64,000 nucleotides of DNA from Verrucomicrobiales bacterium (GTDB taxonomy: Bacteria > Verrucomicrobiota > Verrucomicrobiia > Limisphaerales > JAYPXF01), in assembly GCA_002715965.1 (NCBI GenBank), contig PBAL01000023.1, positions 32,866 through 96,865 of the forward strand, given 5' to 3'. A program made the position numbers and the translations under genes. Below are positions 35,680 through 43,568 of the stretch, in pieces. The notes under the pieces were generated by a model. The model made no database searches. It was not told where the DNA came from and saw only the letters and a list, made by a program, of their open reading frames with translations. Position 1 is the stretch's first letter. Each line of letters opens with the position of its first letter.

Positions 35680-36357
35680 TTACTTGCGCAGTTCAACGAT
35701 CTCGATCGCTGCCTTGTTCTTCACAATGCGGTCGGCATCGACCACGCCCCGCCAGTTCGTGGTGGGATACATCATGGTGTTTCGTCCAATGATGCTCCCG
35801 GGGTTCAGCACTGAATTGCAGCCGATGTCCGTGTGGTCGCCAAGTAGAGCGCCAAACTTCCTTAAGCCGCTGTCGACCTTCTCGCCGTTGATGTTGAGCA
35901 CGACGTTTCCGGGAACCACCTTCAGATTCGAAATGATCACCCCGGCACCGAGATGTGCCTTGTGCCCGAGCACCGCATCACCGACGTAATTGAAATGTGG
36001 AACCTGGCAGTCGTTGAAGAGCAGGCTGTTCTTGAACTCGCAGGAGTTTCCGATCACGCATCCGTCTCCGATGATCACATTCTCCCGGATATAGGCGCCG
36101 TGACGGAGCTCACAATTCTTGCCGATCCAAGCCGGTCCTTTGATCATCACTCCGTCTTCCACGACCGTTCCCTCGCCGATGTAAACTTCCTCACCGATCC
36201 AGGCGCCACCAGTGCAGGAATTCTTCAACTCTGGCTTCAAGTTGTCCTCCAGATACTCCTTGATTCTGGGCAACACGTCCCAAGCACGCTCGCACTCTTC
36301 GAAAACGACTGAATGTTCAGTCTGGCTGATATCGAAGAGATCCTCAGGTTTGATCAT
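35680..36357 (-). CDS. Left-handed beta-helix sugar-nucleotidyltransferase-like protein
   Basis: A 225-residue protein built mostly of hexapeptide repeats (IGEEVYIGEGTVVEDGVMIK, IGKNCELRHGAYIREN) that form an LbetaH. It matches the C-terminal acetyltransferase half of GlmU-type proteins. The nucleotidyltransferase half is missing, so it is a stand-alone acyltransferase-like protein or sugar-nucleotide-binding variant. Catalytic His candidates lie in KNCELRHGAYIR and VPHFNYVGDA. The start used is the ATG at 36357; a TTG at 36417 would add 20 residues. It precedes dinG on the same strand. Confidence 0.75.
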   Translation of the reverse strand: MIKPEDLFDISQTEHSVVFEECERAWDVLPRIKEYLEDNLKPELKNSCTGGAWIGEEVYIGEGTVVEDGVMIKGPAWIGKNCELRHGAYIRENVIIGDGCVIGNSCEFKNSLLFNDCQVPHFNYVGDAVLGHKAHLGAGVIISNLKVVPGNVVLNINGEKVDSGLRKFGALLGDHTDIGCNSVLNPGSIIGRNTMMYPTTNWRGVVDADRIVKNKAAIEIVELRK

Positions 36358-36573
36358 CTCTTGAGGCTGAAAAAAAACTGTCCGCTGAGCAACGCAAAAC
36401 CTCGGAATACGAGACAATACGACCCAAGCGTGTCTGAAATCGTCCGAAGGTTAAGAAATCCTCCTAAAACATCGCGAATGGCTCGCGCACTGTTTCTTCT
36501 GGCGCACGATTTCCGCACATGATTCGATCGCGTTAAACCCGGCGCAATCGGCTGTGCTACAGGAATTAACGGA

Positions 36574-36601
36574 TTGACTTTGAAAGTCTGATTTGTACGG
36601 T
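36574..36601 (+). promoter_or_regulatory. Possible sigma-70 promoter upstream of the FecR gene
   Basis: The 291-bp divergent gap contains TTGACT at 36574-36579 and TACGGT at 36596-36601 with a 16-bp spacer, about 48 bp before the FecR start codon. The -35 box is close to consensus; the -10 box matches only in part. The rest of the gap shows no other recognisable feature. Confidence 0.35.
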
Positions 36602-36648
36602 GCAGAACAGTTGCGGAGCACAAAACAACCGACGAACTATCGAAATCT

Positions 36649-38001
36649 ATGAACTCCCTTTTTAGATCAAACTTGACCAAATTTGGCACGTTTCTGGTCG
36701 CTGGCTTCGTGTTCACGGCGTTGCCTGCCTATGGCAAGGCGGGCTATGCGGTCGTGAAACGTGTGGTTGGCCAGGCCAGTTACACCAGCGCAGCCGGGGG
36801 AGGCGCGCTGAAGGAGAAGATGACCTTGTTTCAAGGATCTCGAATTACCACCGGACCGGGTTCGTATGTGGATTTGGATCTGGGTGTGAATGGTGATGCC
36901 CTGCGGGTTGAAGCCGACAGCACGGTGTCGCTTACGATGCTCACGAACCGACGCGTCAGCAATCGCCGCAGTGTGGTAAACACCCAGATGAACGTCACCC
37001 GGGGTTCAGTCGTTGCCAACGTCGTGCGCAAACTTTCCCGCTCTTCCCGATACAACATCCGCACTCCGAGCGGCGTGGCGGGCATTCGTGGCACCTGTAT
37101 CCAAGCAGGCCTCAGCGGAACCATCGCGTTGGTCGGGCAGGTGACATTCACTCCTCTCGCCGGCGGTGGCGTGCAGATTATCATTCCCGGTTTCGTCATG
37201 ACTGCCGGTGCAAACCAGCCAGTTCGAGCGGGTGTGGCGCAGGTGAGAGGCGTGGCTCAGACGGCAGTTCAATCTACTGCCAATGCTGGAACAGCTCAGA
37301 TGGTTTCAACGTCGGTTCAGGCCTTTGCAACTGCGGTCGCTGCGATTGCGACTGACGCGGCTGCACAGTCCGTCGCCAATCAGCCTGCGCAGCAGCAGAG
37401 TCAGGCAATCGTCGAAGCCTCGCAACAGGCCGCGGAACAAATCGTTCCCGAACTGATCAGCGCCATTCAACAGGCCGCCAACAACGCGCCTCCTGAGATC
37501 CAACAACAGGTTCAGACCGCTGTTCGTGCAGTCCAAGCGCAAGCCCAGCAGGTTGCCATGACAGTGGCCGCTGTCGCTGCCGGTCATACAGCAGCGAACA
37601 ATGGTGCCACCCCGCAACAAGCCCAACAGATTGCCACGCAGGCGGCTGCGCAGACTCAAGTTCAAACTCCGACAGCGACTCCAACTCCTGGCGCTCCGCC
37701 AACTCCCGGCGCACCTCCACCTCCACCACCTCCTACTCCGCAGCAGGTTGTGGCAACGATTCCACAGGCCGTGTTCACACCACCTCCGCCGACAGCACCG
37801 AATGCGCCGCGAGTGGTTGTTCCGCCCGTTGAAGTCATTCCTCCCGTTCCAGTCGATCAAAACATTGTTGGCCCGGGTGCGGGACCGCCTCCTACACCAC
37901 CACCACCACCACCACCACCTCCGGCCGATCCGACCGGTCAGCCTGTGATTACTGGTATTCTTGGTGGCAACAGGACGGCCAACAACCCGGTCGCGAACTG
38001 A
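36649..38001 (+). CDS. Exported FecR-domain protein with proline-rich tail
   Basis: A 450-residue exported protein. The signal peptide ends near ALPAYG (residue 29). A FecR domain covers about 33-170, with YTSAAGGGALKEKM, FQGSRITTGPGSYVDLDL and IRTPSGVAGIRGTC as recognisable blocks. A Gln/Ala-rich helical region (about 200-340) follows, and then a Pro-rich tail with runs of eight or nine prolines encoded partly by a CAC-rich repeat. FecR domains usually sense or bind in the periplasm. The gene is followed by a hairpin terminator and then by a CHASE2-adenylate cyclase gene. Confidence 0.8.
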   Translation: MNSLFRSNLTKFGTFLVAGFVFTALPAYGKAGYAVVKRVVGQASYTSAAGGGALKEKMTLFQGSRITTGPGSYVDLDLGVNGDALRVEADSTVSLTMLTNRRVSNRRSVVNTQMNVTRGSVVANVVRKLSRSSRYNIRTPSGVAGIRGTCIQAGLSGTIALVGQVTFTPLAGGGVQIIIPGFVMTAGANQPVRAGVAQVRGVAQTAVQSTANAGTAQMVSTSVQAFATAVAAIATDAAAQSVANQPAQQQSQAIVEASQQAAEQIVPELISAIQQAANNAPPEIQQQVQTAVRAVQAQAQQVAMTVAAVAAGHTAANNGATPQQAQQIATQAAAQTQVQTPTATPTPGAPPTPGAPPPPPPPTPQQVVATIPQAVFTPPPPTAPNAPRVVVPPVEVIPPVPVDQNIVGPGAGPPPTPPPPPPPPPADPTGQPVITGILGGNRTANNPVAN

Positions 38002-38022
38002 TCCAATTGCGCCTTTTCCACG

Positions 38023-38054
38023 ACCCGGAGCGACCTTGAGTTGCTCCGGGTTTT
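38023..38054 (+). terminator. Intrinsic terminator between the FecR and cyclase genes
   Basis: A perfect 9-bp stem ACCCGGAGC / GCTCCGGGT with an 11-nt loop is followed by TTTTC. It starts 22 bp after the FecR stop codon and ends about 20 bp before the GTG start of the cyclase gene. It would terminate or attenuate transcription between two genes that otherwise look functionally paired. Confidence 0.75.
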
Positions 38055-38072
38055 CTGTTTACCTACGCGCCA

Positions 38073-40553
38073 GTGTTCAAGAATTTCCGCTTTGTTCCCG
38101 TACTGCTTGCCATTGGGGCCACCGCGTCGGTTTGTTTTATTCAATCCATGCGGTTCTGGCGGGAGACGGCAAGCGGAGCTGAACGCCTGGAACTGGTCAC
38201 ATACGATTGGCGAGTCCAGCACGCGCTGGATTACAACCCACCCATCGCCACCAACCTCGCCTTTCTTGGAATCTCCGATCGAACGATCAAATCGGTCAAG
38301 CGGGCCAATGAAGATCTCCAGCTTCCGAAAGGGCACGGGCTTTATTGGCCCCGGCACATCTTCGGGCGGGTGGTTCGTGAACTGAACGCGCAGGGAGCCC
38401 GCGGGATCGGATTTGACGTTCTGTTCTCGGATCGCCGCGACGATCTGGACGGCTACACCAACACCGTCGTCTTCACGAATGCGGTTGGCGTTCTCGAAAC
38501 CAATCAGATTGGTTTGAGCTCAGATGATTTCTTCATCGATCAGATCGTGCGTGGAAGAAACGTCGTTCTCGCCTGCACGCCGGGGTTGCCTCCGCACGAT
38601 GATTTCCTGTTCTCCGCCAAGGTCGGGGACATCTCCTCACGCCCCGATAGCGATGGTGTACTGAGACGTGCCAAGCCGTATCAGCACTATCGTTTGTGGG
38701 ATGTCGATATCGAACAACAGCTGGGGGACAAGTACACGATTGACTTGTTCCAGCATGTGACGATCGAGACCAACGCAATCTTGTTCGTCAACACGGATGT
38801 GACCTACCGGCTTCCTCTGACCAATCGGGGAGCAGGCACAAACATGTACTTTGACCTGAAGAAACTCACGACAGATCATCTGCCCGAATACGCGGACTCG
38901 ATCACCGAGGAGATTCGATGGAGGTTGCCATTTGAGGAGTTTCGCATGTGGCCCATGGGAATCGTGATGGCCGCGATGGAACTGGGATTGGATCTCAAGA
39001 ATGCTGAAATTCGCAAGGACGAGATCTACCTCCCCGGCACCAACGGTGTGAATCGCACGATCCCGCTCGATCACGAGGGCCATCTCATCATCGATTGGGC
39101 CGTGCCTTTCGATGAGAACCTGATCAAGGTGGACGGGCTGGAGTATCAGGTGTTGAACGACCGGGATCGTGAGTTGGGGAATCAGCTTGGCGCGGAGGAA
39201 CTCCACAGATTCAAGGATCGTCTCGTTTTCATTGGATCCTCAGCCACCGGGAACGAGCTGACCGATCGCGGCGCAACGCCACTCGGGCATGACCAGATCC
39301 TCGTTTCCAAACATTGGAACATCGCGAGCATGGTCATCACCGGGCAATTCATTCGGCGAAGCGAACTGGGAACGGAGATGTCCATCATCATCCTGATGGG
39401 ACTTTTTGCGACGCTGCTCACCTTCGCAACCCGGCCACCATGGTCGACGCTGGGAATGGTCGTGGTCGCCGTCTTCTATTCGTGGTGGTGCGTCGAACAC
39501 TTCAAGCTGGACCGTCTATGGCTCCCCTTGGTGACTCCCATTGGCGGGGGCTTGTTCGGCACACACTTCGTGATCATGACCTACCGCTGGGTATTCGAGA
39601 ACCAGGAACGCCAGCGAATCAAGGGCGTGTTCTCCAAACTGGTTTCTCCAAATGTGGTGAACACTCTGCTCCAACAGAAGGAAGTTCATCTCGGCGGTTC
39701 ACAGCAGGAAATCACGGTGTTCTTCTCGGACGTTCGTGGATTCACAACGCTTACCGATGAGATGCAAAAATATGCGGACGAGTTTGTGAAGGACAACAAC
39801 CTGTCCGGCCAGGAGGAGAGACTCTTCCGCAGCAAGAACGCCGCTGAAACCCTCGAAACGGTTAATACCTATCTGGCGACAATTGCCGATCAGATCAAGA
39901 AACACGATGGAACATTGGACAAATACATCGGTGATTGTGTGATGGCCTTCTGGGGAGCTCCAACCCCCAATGATGCACACGCGGTCTCCTGCGTTCGCGC
40001 AACGATTGATGCGCAACTGGCCATGCACGAATTGAACATCGTTCGCAAACAGGAAAACGTTCAGATCGAGCTGGAGAACGAACGTCGTGTCGCTCGCGAT
40101 GAACCACCCATTCCGTTGAAGAGACTGCTTGTGATGGGCAGCGGGGTGAACACCGGAACTGCGTTCGTGGGCCTGATGGGTTCGGAGGCACACATCTTCA
40201 ACTTCAGCGTATTCGGTCGTGACGTGAATATCGCTTCACGGCTGGAAGGAGTTTCCGGAAGAAGTCGAATCATCATTGGGGAATCAACTTATGGTCATCT
40301 GAAGAAACACGATCCGGAACTGGCCAAGACCTGTACGGTCGCCGAAGAGAGCCCGGTAAAGGTGAAGGGCATCGAAAATCCGGTGGTGATATACGAGGTG
40401 CCCTGGAGAATCTATCTGCCCGAAAACAGGCCGGAGCAACCCATACTCCAACAACTGCCGACCGGTGTGGAGGCTCCGAAGGTCAGGGGCGTCGTCTCCG
40501 ATCGCCCGGCCGATTACGGGGAACAGAAAAAGCAAGAATCACAGGAGCCCTGA
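38073..40553 (+). CDS. CHASE2-domain class III adenylate/guanylate cyclase
   Basis: An 826-residue membrane signal protein. A first hydrophobic helix (about 4-22) and three C-terminal membrane segments (about 430-510) frame an extracytoplasmic CHASE2 sensor of about 380 residues. The cytoplasmic class III cyclase domain follows (about 540-760). It has the metal Asp in FFSDVRGFT (Asp near 551), the second Asp region GDCVMAFWGAP, and FGRDVNIASRLE with the transition-state Asn and Arg. All catalytic residues are present, so it should make cAMP or cGMP. It carries a helical insert before GDCVMAF. The start is a GTG. Context suggests that the upstream FecR protein belongs to its signal input. Confidence 0.9.
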   Translation: MFKNFRFVPVLLAIGATASVCFIQSMRFWRETASGAERLELVTYDWRVQHALDYNPPIATNLAFLGISDRTIKSVKRANEDLQLPKGHGLYWPRHIFGRVVRELNAQGARGIGFDVLFSDRRDDLDGYTNTVVFTNAVGVLETNQIGLSSDDFFIDQIVRGRNVVLACTPGLPPHDDFLFSAKVGDISSRPDSDGVLRRAKPYQHYRLWDVDIEQQLGDKYTIDLFQHVTIETNAILFVNTDVTYRLPLTNRGAGTNMYFDLKKLTTDHLPEYADSITEEIRWRLPFEEFRMWPMGIVMAAMELGLDLKNAEIRKDEIYLPGTNGVNRTIPLDHEGHLIIDWAVPFDENLIKVDGLEYQVLNDRDRELGNQLGAEELHRFKDRLVFIGSSATGNELTDRGATPLGHDQILVSKHWNIASMVITGQFIRRSELGTEMSIIILMGLFATLLTFATRPPWSTLGMVVVAVFYSWWCVEHFKLDRLWLPLVTPIGGGLFGTHFVIMTYRWVFENQERQRIKGVFSKLVSPNVVNTLLQQKEVHLGGSQQEITVFFSDVRGFTTLTDEMQKYADEFVKDNNLSGQEERLFRSKNAAETLETVNTYLATIADQIKKHDGTLDKYIGDCVMAFWGAPTPNDAHAVSCVRATIDAQLAMHELNIVRKQENVQIELENERRVARDEPPIPLKRLLVMGSGVNTGTAFVGLMGSEAHIFNFSVFGRDVNIASRLEGVSGRSRIIIGESTYGHLKKHDPELAKTCTVAEESPVKVKGIENPVVIYEVPWRIYLPENRPEQPILQQLPTGVEAPKVRGVVSDRPADYGEQKKQESQEP

Positions 40554-40556
40554 GTC

Positions 40557-41033
40557 ATGTCCCTCAAGGTCAATCTGATCAATCTTCGCAAGAAGAGCGA
40601 ACAACTGTCGGGAGAATTACCGGTCGAGGAAATCGGCTTGGAGTCCTGCGACGAGATGATCGCGTTCAAACAACCCGTCGAATATGACCTGACTGCCGAG
40701 TGGCTGGACAAGAGCGTCCTCGTTCAGGGGGGCGTGGAAGCCCCCATCGATTGTGAATGCGTCCGCTGCCTGCAGCCCTTCGTCACCTCGGTGATTCTCA
40801 CCGGATATGCGCTGCATTTGCCGGTTTCCGGGGAAGAAGCGGTCGAGATAATTGATGACTGCGTAGACTTGACTCCGTTTTTGCGCGAGGATATCTTGCT
40901 CGGTCTTCCACAGCATCCACTGTGCCGAAGCGACTGTGAAGGATTGAAACAAGACGAATCCGAGCAGTCGGAAACCGGGTCGAAAGGATCGGTCTGGTCT
41001 GAATTGGACAATCTGAAATTTGACAACGAATAG
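40557..41033 (+). CDS. YceD/DUF177 family protein
   Basis: A 158-residue DUF177 protein, the family that accompanies rpmF and is thought to act in 23S rRNA or ribosome maturation. The core is QGGVEAPIDCECVRCLQPF near residues 57-75, with the conserved Cys-x-Arg-Cys cluster, then VDLTPFLREDILLGLPQHPLC near 103-123. It begins four bases after the cyclase stop and ends two bases before rpmF, in the widely conserved order yceD-rpmF-plsX-fabH. Confidence 0.85.
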   Translation: MSLKVNLINLRKKSEQLSGELPVEEIGLESCDEMIAFKQPVEYDLTAEWLDKSVLVQGGVEAPIDCECVRCLQPFVTSVILTGYALHLPVSGEEAVEIIDDCVDLTPFLREDILLGLPQHPLCRSDCEGLKQDESEQSETGSKGSVWSELDNLKFDNE

Positions 41034-41035
41034 TT

Positions 41036-41224
41036 ATGGGCGCACCCAAACGTAAACCCTCTCGAAGCAAACGCCGAATGCGACAGGCCTACAACAGCGT
41101 CATGACGCTGCCTCAAACCTCGAGCTGCCCGCAATGTGATGCACCTTACATCCCCCATCGGGTGTGCCCCTCCTGCGGATTCTACAAGGGCCGCCAGGTC
41201 ATCAACGTCGACGCGCTCGGTTAA
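41036..41224 (+). CDS. rpmF: 50S ribosomal protein L32
   Basis: L32 is a 62-residue zinc-binding component of the large ribosomal subunit. The start MGAPKRKPSRSKRRMRQAY is the usual basic N terminus. Four cysteines in two CxxC pairs (SCPQCDAP, VCPSCGFYKGR) form the zinc ribbon, so this is the C+ zinc form. It is part of the yceD-rpmF-plsX-fabH run. Confidence 0.95.
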   Translation: MGAPKRKPSRSKRRMRQAYNSVMTLPQTSSCPQCDAPYIPHRVCPSCGFYKGRQVINVDALG

Positions 41225-41240
41225 GGCAACTCTCTTCGAC

Positions 41241-41272
41241 GGCGCGGACTGATCAAGTCCGCGCCCTTTTTT
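41241..41272 (+). terminator. Intrinsic terminator between rpmF and plsX
   Basis: A perfect 10-bp stem GGCGCGGACT / AGTCCGCGCC with a GATCA loop is followed by C and six T. The T-run ends only 4 bp before the plsX ATG at 41277, leaving no space for a ribosome-binding site outside the hairpin. It may cap the rpmF transcript or act as an attenuator that also hides the plsX start. Confidence 0.85.
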
Positions 41273-41276
41273 GTCT

Positions 41277-42329
41277 ATGCGAATCGCTGTCGATGTCATG
41301 GGCGCCGATCACGGAAGTGGCGTGATTGTGGATGGCACCCGCATGGCATTGGAAGCGAACCCGGGCATCACGGAACTTCTTCTTGTTGGCGACGAGGAAC
41401 AGATTTCAACGCACTGCTCCAAGTCCGGTTTCAAGGACCCACGCGTTCGCATCGTCCATGCGTCCCAAGTGTTGACGATGGAGGACAAACCCATCGACGC
41501 ATTGCGGAAGAAGAAGGACTGCTCGATCGCCCGCGCGATTGAGCAGGTGAAATCCGGTGATGCGGATGCCGTCGTTTCCCCAGGCAACACCGGTGGTATT
41601 CTCAGCGCGGGAACAATTCGATTGCGGGCGCTTCCTGGCATCAGTCGTGCAGCCATTGCCACGGTCATTCCGGAACCGGAAAACGAATTCGTGCTCCTGG
41701 ATGCCGGCGCGAACACCGAATGCAAAGGGTTGCATCTCGCAGAGTTTGGAGTGATGGGCAGCATCTACTCGCAGCAGATCCTCGGCAAACCCAAGCCCAG
41801 GGTGGGTGTGCTCAGCAACGGGACCGAGGAGATGAAGGGCAACGAATTGACCCAGGATGCGCACCGCATTCTCAGTCGGCTCGATCTGAATTACATTGGC
41901 AATGTCGAAGGCCATGACCTCTTCAAGAATCGGGTTGATGTGGTTGTTGCCGATGGCTTTGTCGGAAACATCGTCCTGAAGACCTGTGAGAGCATGGCCA
42001 AGGCGATGTTCGCCTGGCTCAAGACCGAACTGACCGCAAATCCGAAACGAAAGCTTGGCGCCTTGCTCGCGAAGGAAGCATTCAAGTCCTTGAAGCACAA
42101 ACTCGATGCCGAAAACTACGGCGGAGCGCCATTGCTTGGCTTGAAAGGAATCGTCATCAAGGCGCACGCATCCGCGTCCGAGCGCGCGATCATGAATGCC
42201 GTCCATACGGCGACCACCGCATTGGAAGCGGACATGAACGCTAAGATCACGAGCGAGATGGAAAAAGCTGTCGACATTTTGGAAGAAGTCCGCAAGTCCC
42301 AGAACGACACCGAAAAAGTTGCCGTATGA
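41277..42329 (+). CDS. plsX: Phosphate acyltransferase PlsX
   Basis: PlsX converts acyl-ACP to acyl-phosphate, the donor for glycerol-3-phosphate acylation in phospholipid synthesis. The 350-residue protein begins MRIAVDVMGADHG, the family signature. Others seen are VSPGNTGGILSAGTIRLRAL near residue 97, LLDAGANTECKG near 139 and VVADGFVGNIVLKTCESMAK near 220. The start could also be the TTG at 41271, inside the terminator T-run. It overlaps fabH by four bases (ATGA). Confidence 0.95.
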   Translation: MRIAVDVMGADHGSGVIVDGTRMALEANPGITELLLVGDEEQISTHCSKSGFKDPRVRIVHASQVLTMEDKPIDALRKKKDCSIARAIEQVKSGDADAVVSPGNTGGILSAGTIRLRALPGISRAAIATVIPEPENEFVLLDAGANTECKGLHLAEFGVMGSIYSQQILGKPKPRVGVLSNGTEEMKGNELTQDAHRILSRLDLNYIGNVEGHDLFKNRVDVVVADGFVGNIVLKTCESMAKAMFAWLKTELTANPKRKLGALLAKEAFKSLKHKLDAENYGGAPLLGLKGIVIKAHASASERAIMNAVHTATTALEADMNAKITSEMEKAVDILEEVRKSQNDTEKVAV

Positions 42330-43363
42330 GTGAACTGCCCGAAGCTCCTTTCAAGAATCCCCGCGCCGATCACGGTTTCAAGGGGCGCACCTGTTCCATC
42401 GAGTCCGTCGGTTCCTATGTTCCCGAGAAGGTTCTGACCAATGCCGATCTCGAAAAGATCGTCGATACGACCGACGAATGGATCACCTCACGCACCGGCA
42501 TCAAGGAACGTCGGATTGCCGCTGACGATGAGGCGACGTCTGATCTCGGTGCAAAGGCCTCGTTGATGGCAATGGAACGTGCCGGGATTTCACCGGATGA
42601 AATTGACCTGGTGATCTGCGCCACGATCACGCCCGACATGCCCTTCCCTTCCACCGCCTGCCTGATTCAGGAAAAGATTGGCGCTCATGGCGCAGCCGCA
42701 TTTGATTTGGAAGCAGCCTGCTCAGGTTTCATTTACGGGATTGAGATTGCCCAGCAGTTCATCATGTCGCGCACCTACAACTGCGTGCTGGTGGTTGGCG
42801 CGGAGAAACTCAGCTCGATCATCGATTGGAAGGATCGTAACACGTGCGTGCTTTTCGGAGATGGCGCCGGCGCGGTGATCATGCGGAATCGCGATGGTGC
42901 CCATGGATTGCTGACCGCCAAGATGGGCGCGGATGGCCGCAAGGCGAACATCCTTTCCATGCCGGGTGGCGGGAGTCTGAATCCTGCCAGCACCGATTCC
43001 ATCAACAGCCGCCTGCATTACCTGCGCATGGATGGCAAGGAAGTCTACAAGAACGCCGTCACCGCCATGTGTCGTTCGGCAAAGGAAGTCCTGAAGCGCT
43101 GCGAACTTTCAGCTGAAGACATCAAGCTCGTCATTCCCCACCAGGCCAACAAGCGAATCATCGACGCTGTCGGTGATCGCCTGGGCGCCAAGCCCGAGCA
43201 GGTCTACATGAATCTTCAGAAATACGGGAACACTTCGGCTGCCTCCGTCGCCATCGCGCTCGATGAAGCCGTTTCCGAAGGCCACATTCAGCGGGGAGAC
43301 CTCATCCTGATAATGGTCTTTGGTGCTGGACTGACGTGGGGAGCTGCGGTCATCGAGTGGTAG
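42326..43363 (+). CDS. fabH: 3-oxoacyl-ACP synthase III (beta-ketoacyl-ACP synthase III)
   Basis: FabH starts fatty acid synthesis by condensing acetyl-CoA with malonyl-ACP. The 345-residue protein has the complete Cys-His-Asn triad: Cys132 in LEAACSGF, His272 in VIPHQANKR and Asn302 in KYGNTSAAS. It keeps the thiolase fold throughout. It overlaps plsX by 4 bp, the standard arrangement. The group of genes beginning at 44.7 kb lies downstream behind a terminator-like hairpin, so fabH probably serves primary lipid synthesis and not that group. Confidence 0.95.
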   Translation: MSELPEAPFKNPRADHGFKGRTCSIESVGSYVPEKVLTNADLEKIVDTTDEWITSRTGIKERRIAADDEATSDLGAKASLMAMERAGISPDEIDLVICATITPDMPFPSTACLIQEKIGAHGAAAFDLEAACSGFIYGIEIAQQFIMSRTYNCVLVVGAEKLSSIIDWKDRNTCVLFGDGAGAVIMRNRDGAHGLLTAKMGADGRKANILSMPGGGSLNPASTDSINSRLHYLRMDGKEVYKNAVTAMCRSAKEVLKRCELSAEDIKLVIPHQANKRIIDAVGDRLGAKPEQVYMNLQKYGNTSAASVAIALDEAVSEGHIQRGDLILIMVFGAGLTWGAAVIEW

Positions 43364-43378
43364 ACCCGTCCTCGAACC

Positions 43379-43441
43379 AAGGTTCAATCAGGCGTTTTCT
43401 GCGCTTTTTGCAATGATTTTTTCAGTTTTCTTGAACCTTTT
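43379..43441 (+). terminator. Terminator-like long hairpin after fabH
   Basis: The words AAGGTTCAA (43379-43387) and TTGAACCTT (43431-43439) are exact inverted copies separated by 43 nt that contain several T-runs; TTTTC follows the right arm. It lies 15 bp after the fabH stop. The large loop makes this weaker than a classic terminator, although the loop may fold on itself. Confidence 0.4.
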
Positions 43442-43464
43442 CGCAGAACCCCCCGTCTGAGAGA

Positions 43465-43486
43465 TTTAATACGTATAGGTATTAAA
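43465..43486. promoter_or_regulatory. Perfect 8-bp inverted repeat upstream of the PQQ-propeller gene
   Basis: TTTAATAC - GTATAG - GTATTAAA is an exact inverted repeat in an AT-rich patch of a GC-rich genome, about 85 bp before the ATG at 43569. Its size and position suit an operator for a dimeric regulator or a promoter-associated site. No regulator gene is adjacent. The function is inferred. Confidence 0.4.
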
Positions 43487-43568
43487 TTATTGAAATTCCC
43501 GCCGTTTTGGATCACGCTCCCAGCTCTTTCGATACCGGTTGGGTTTCCTGATTGAAGATAGAATTGCG

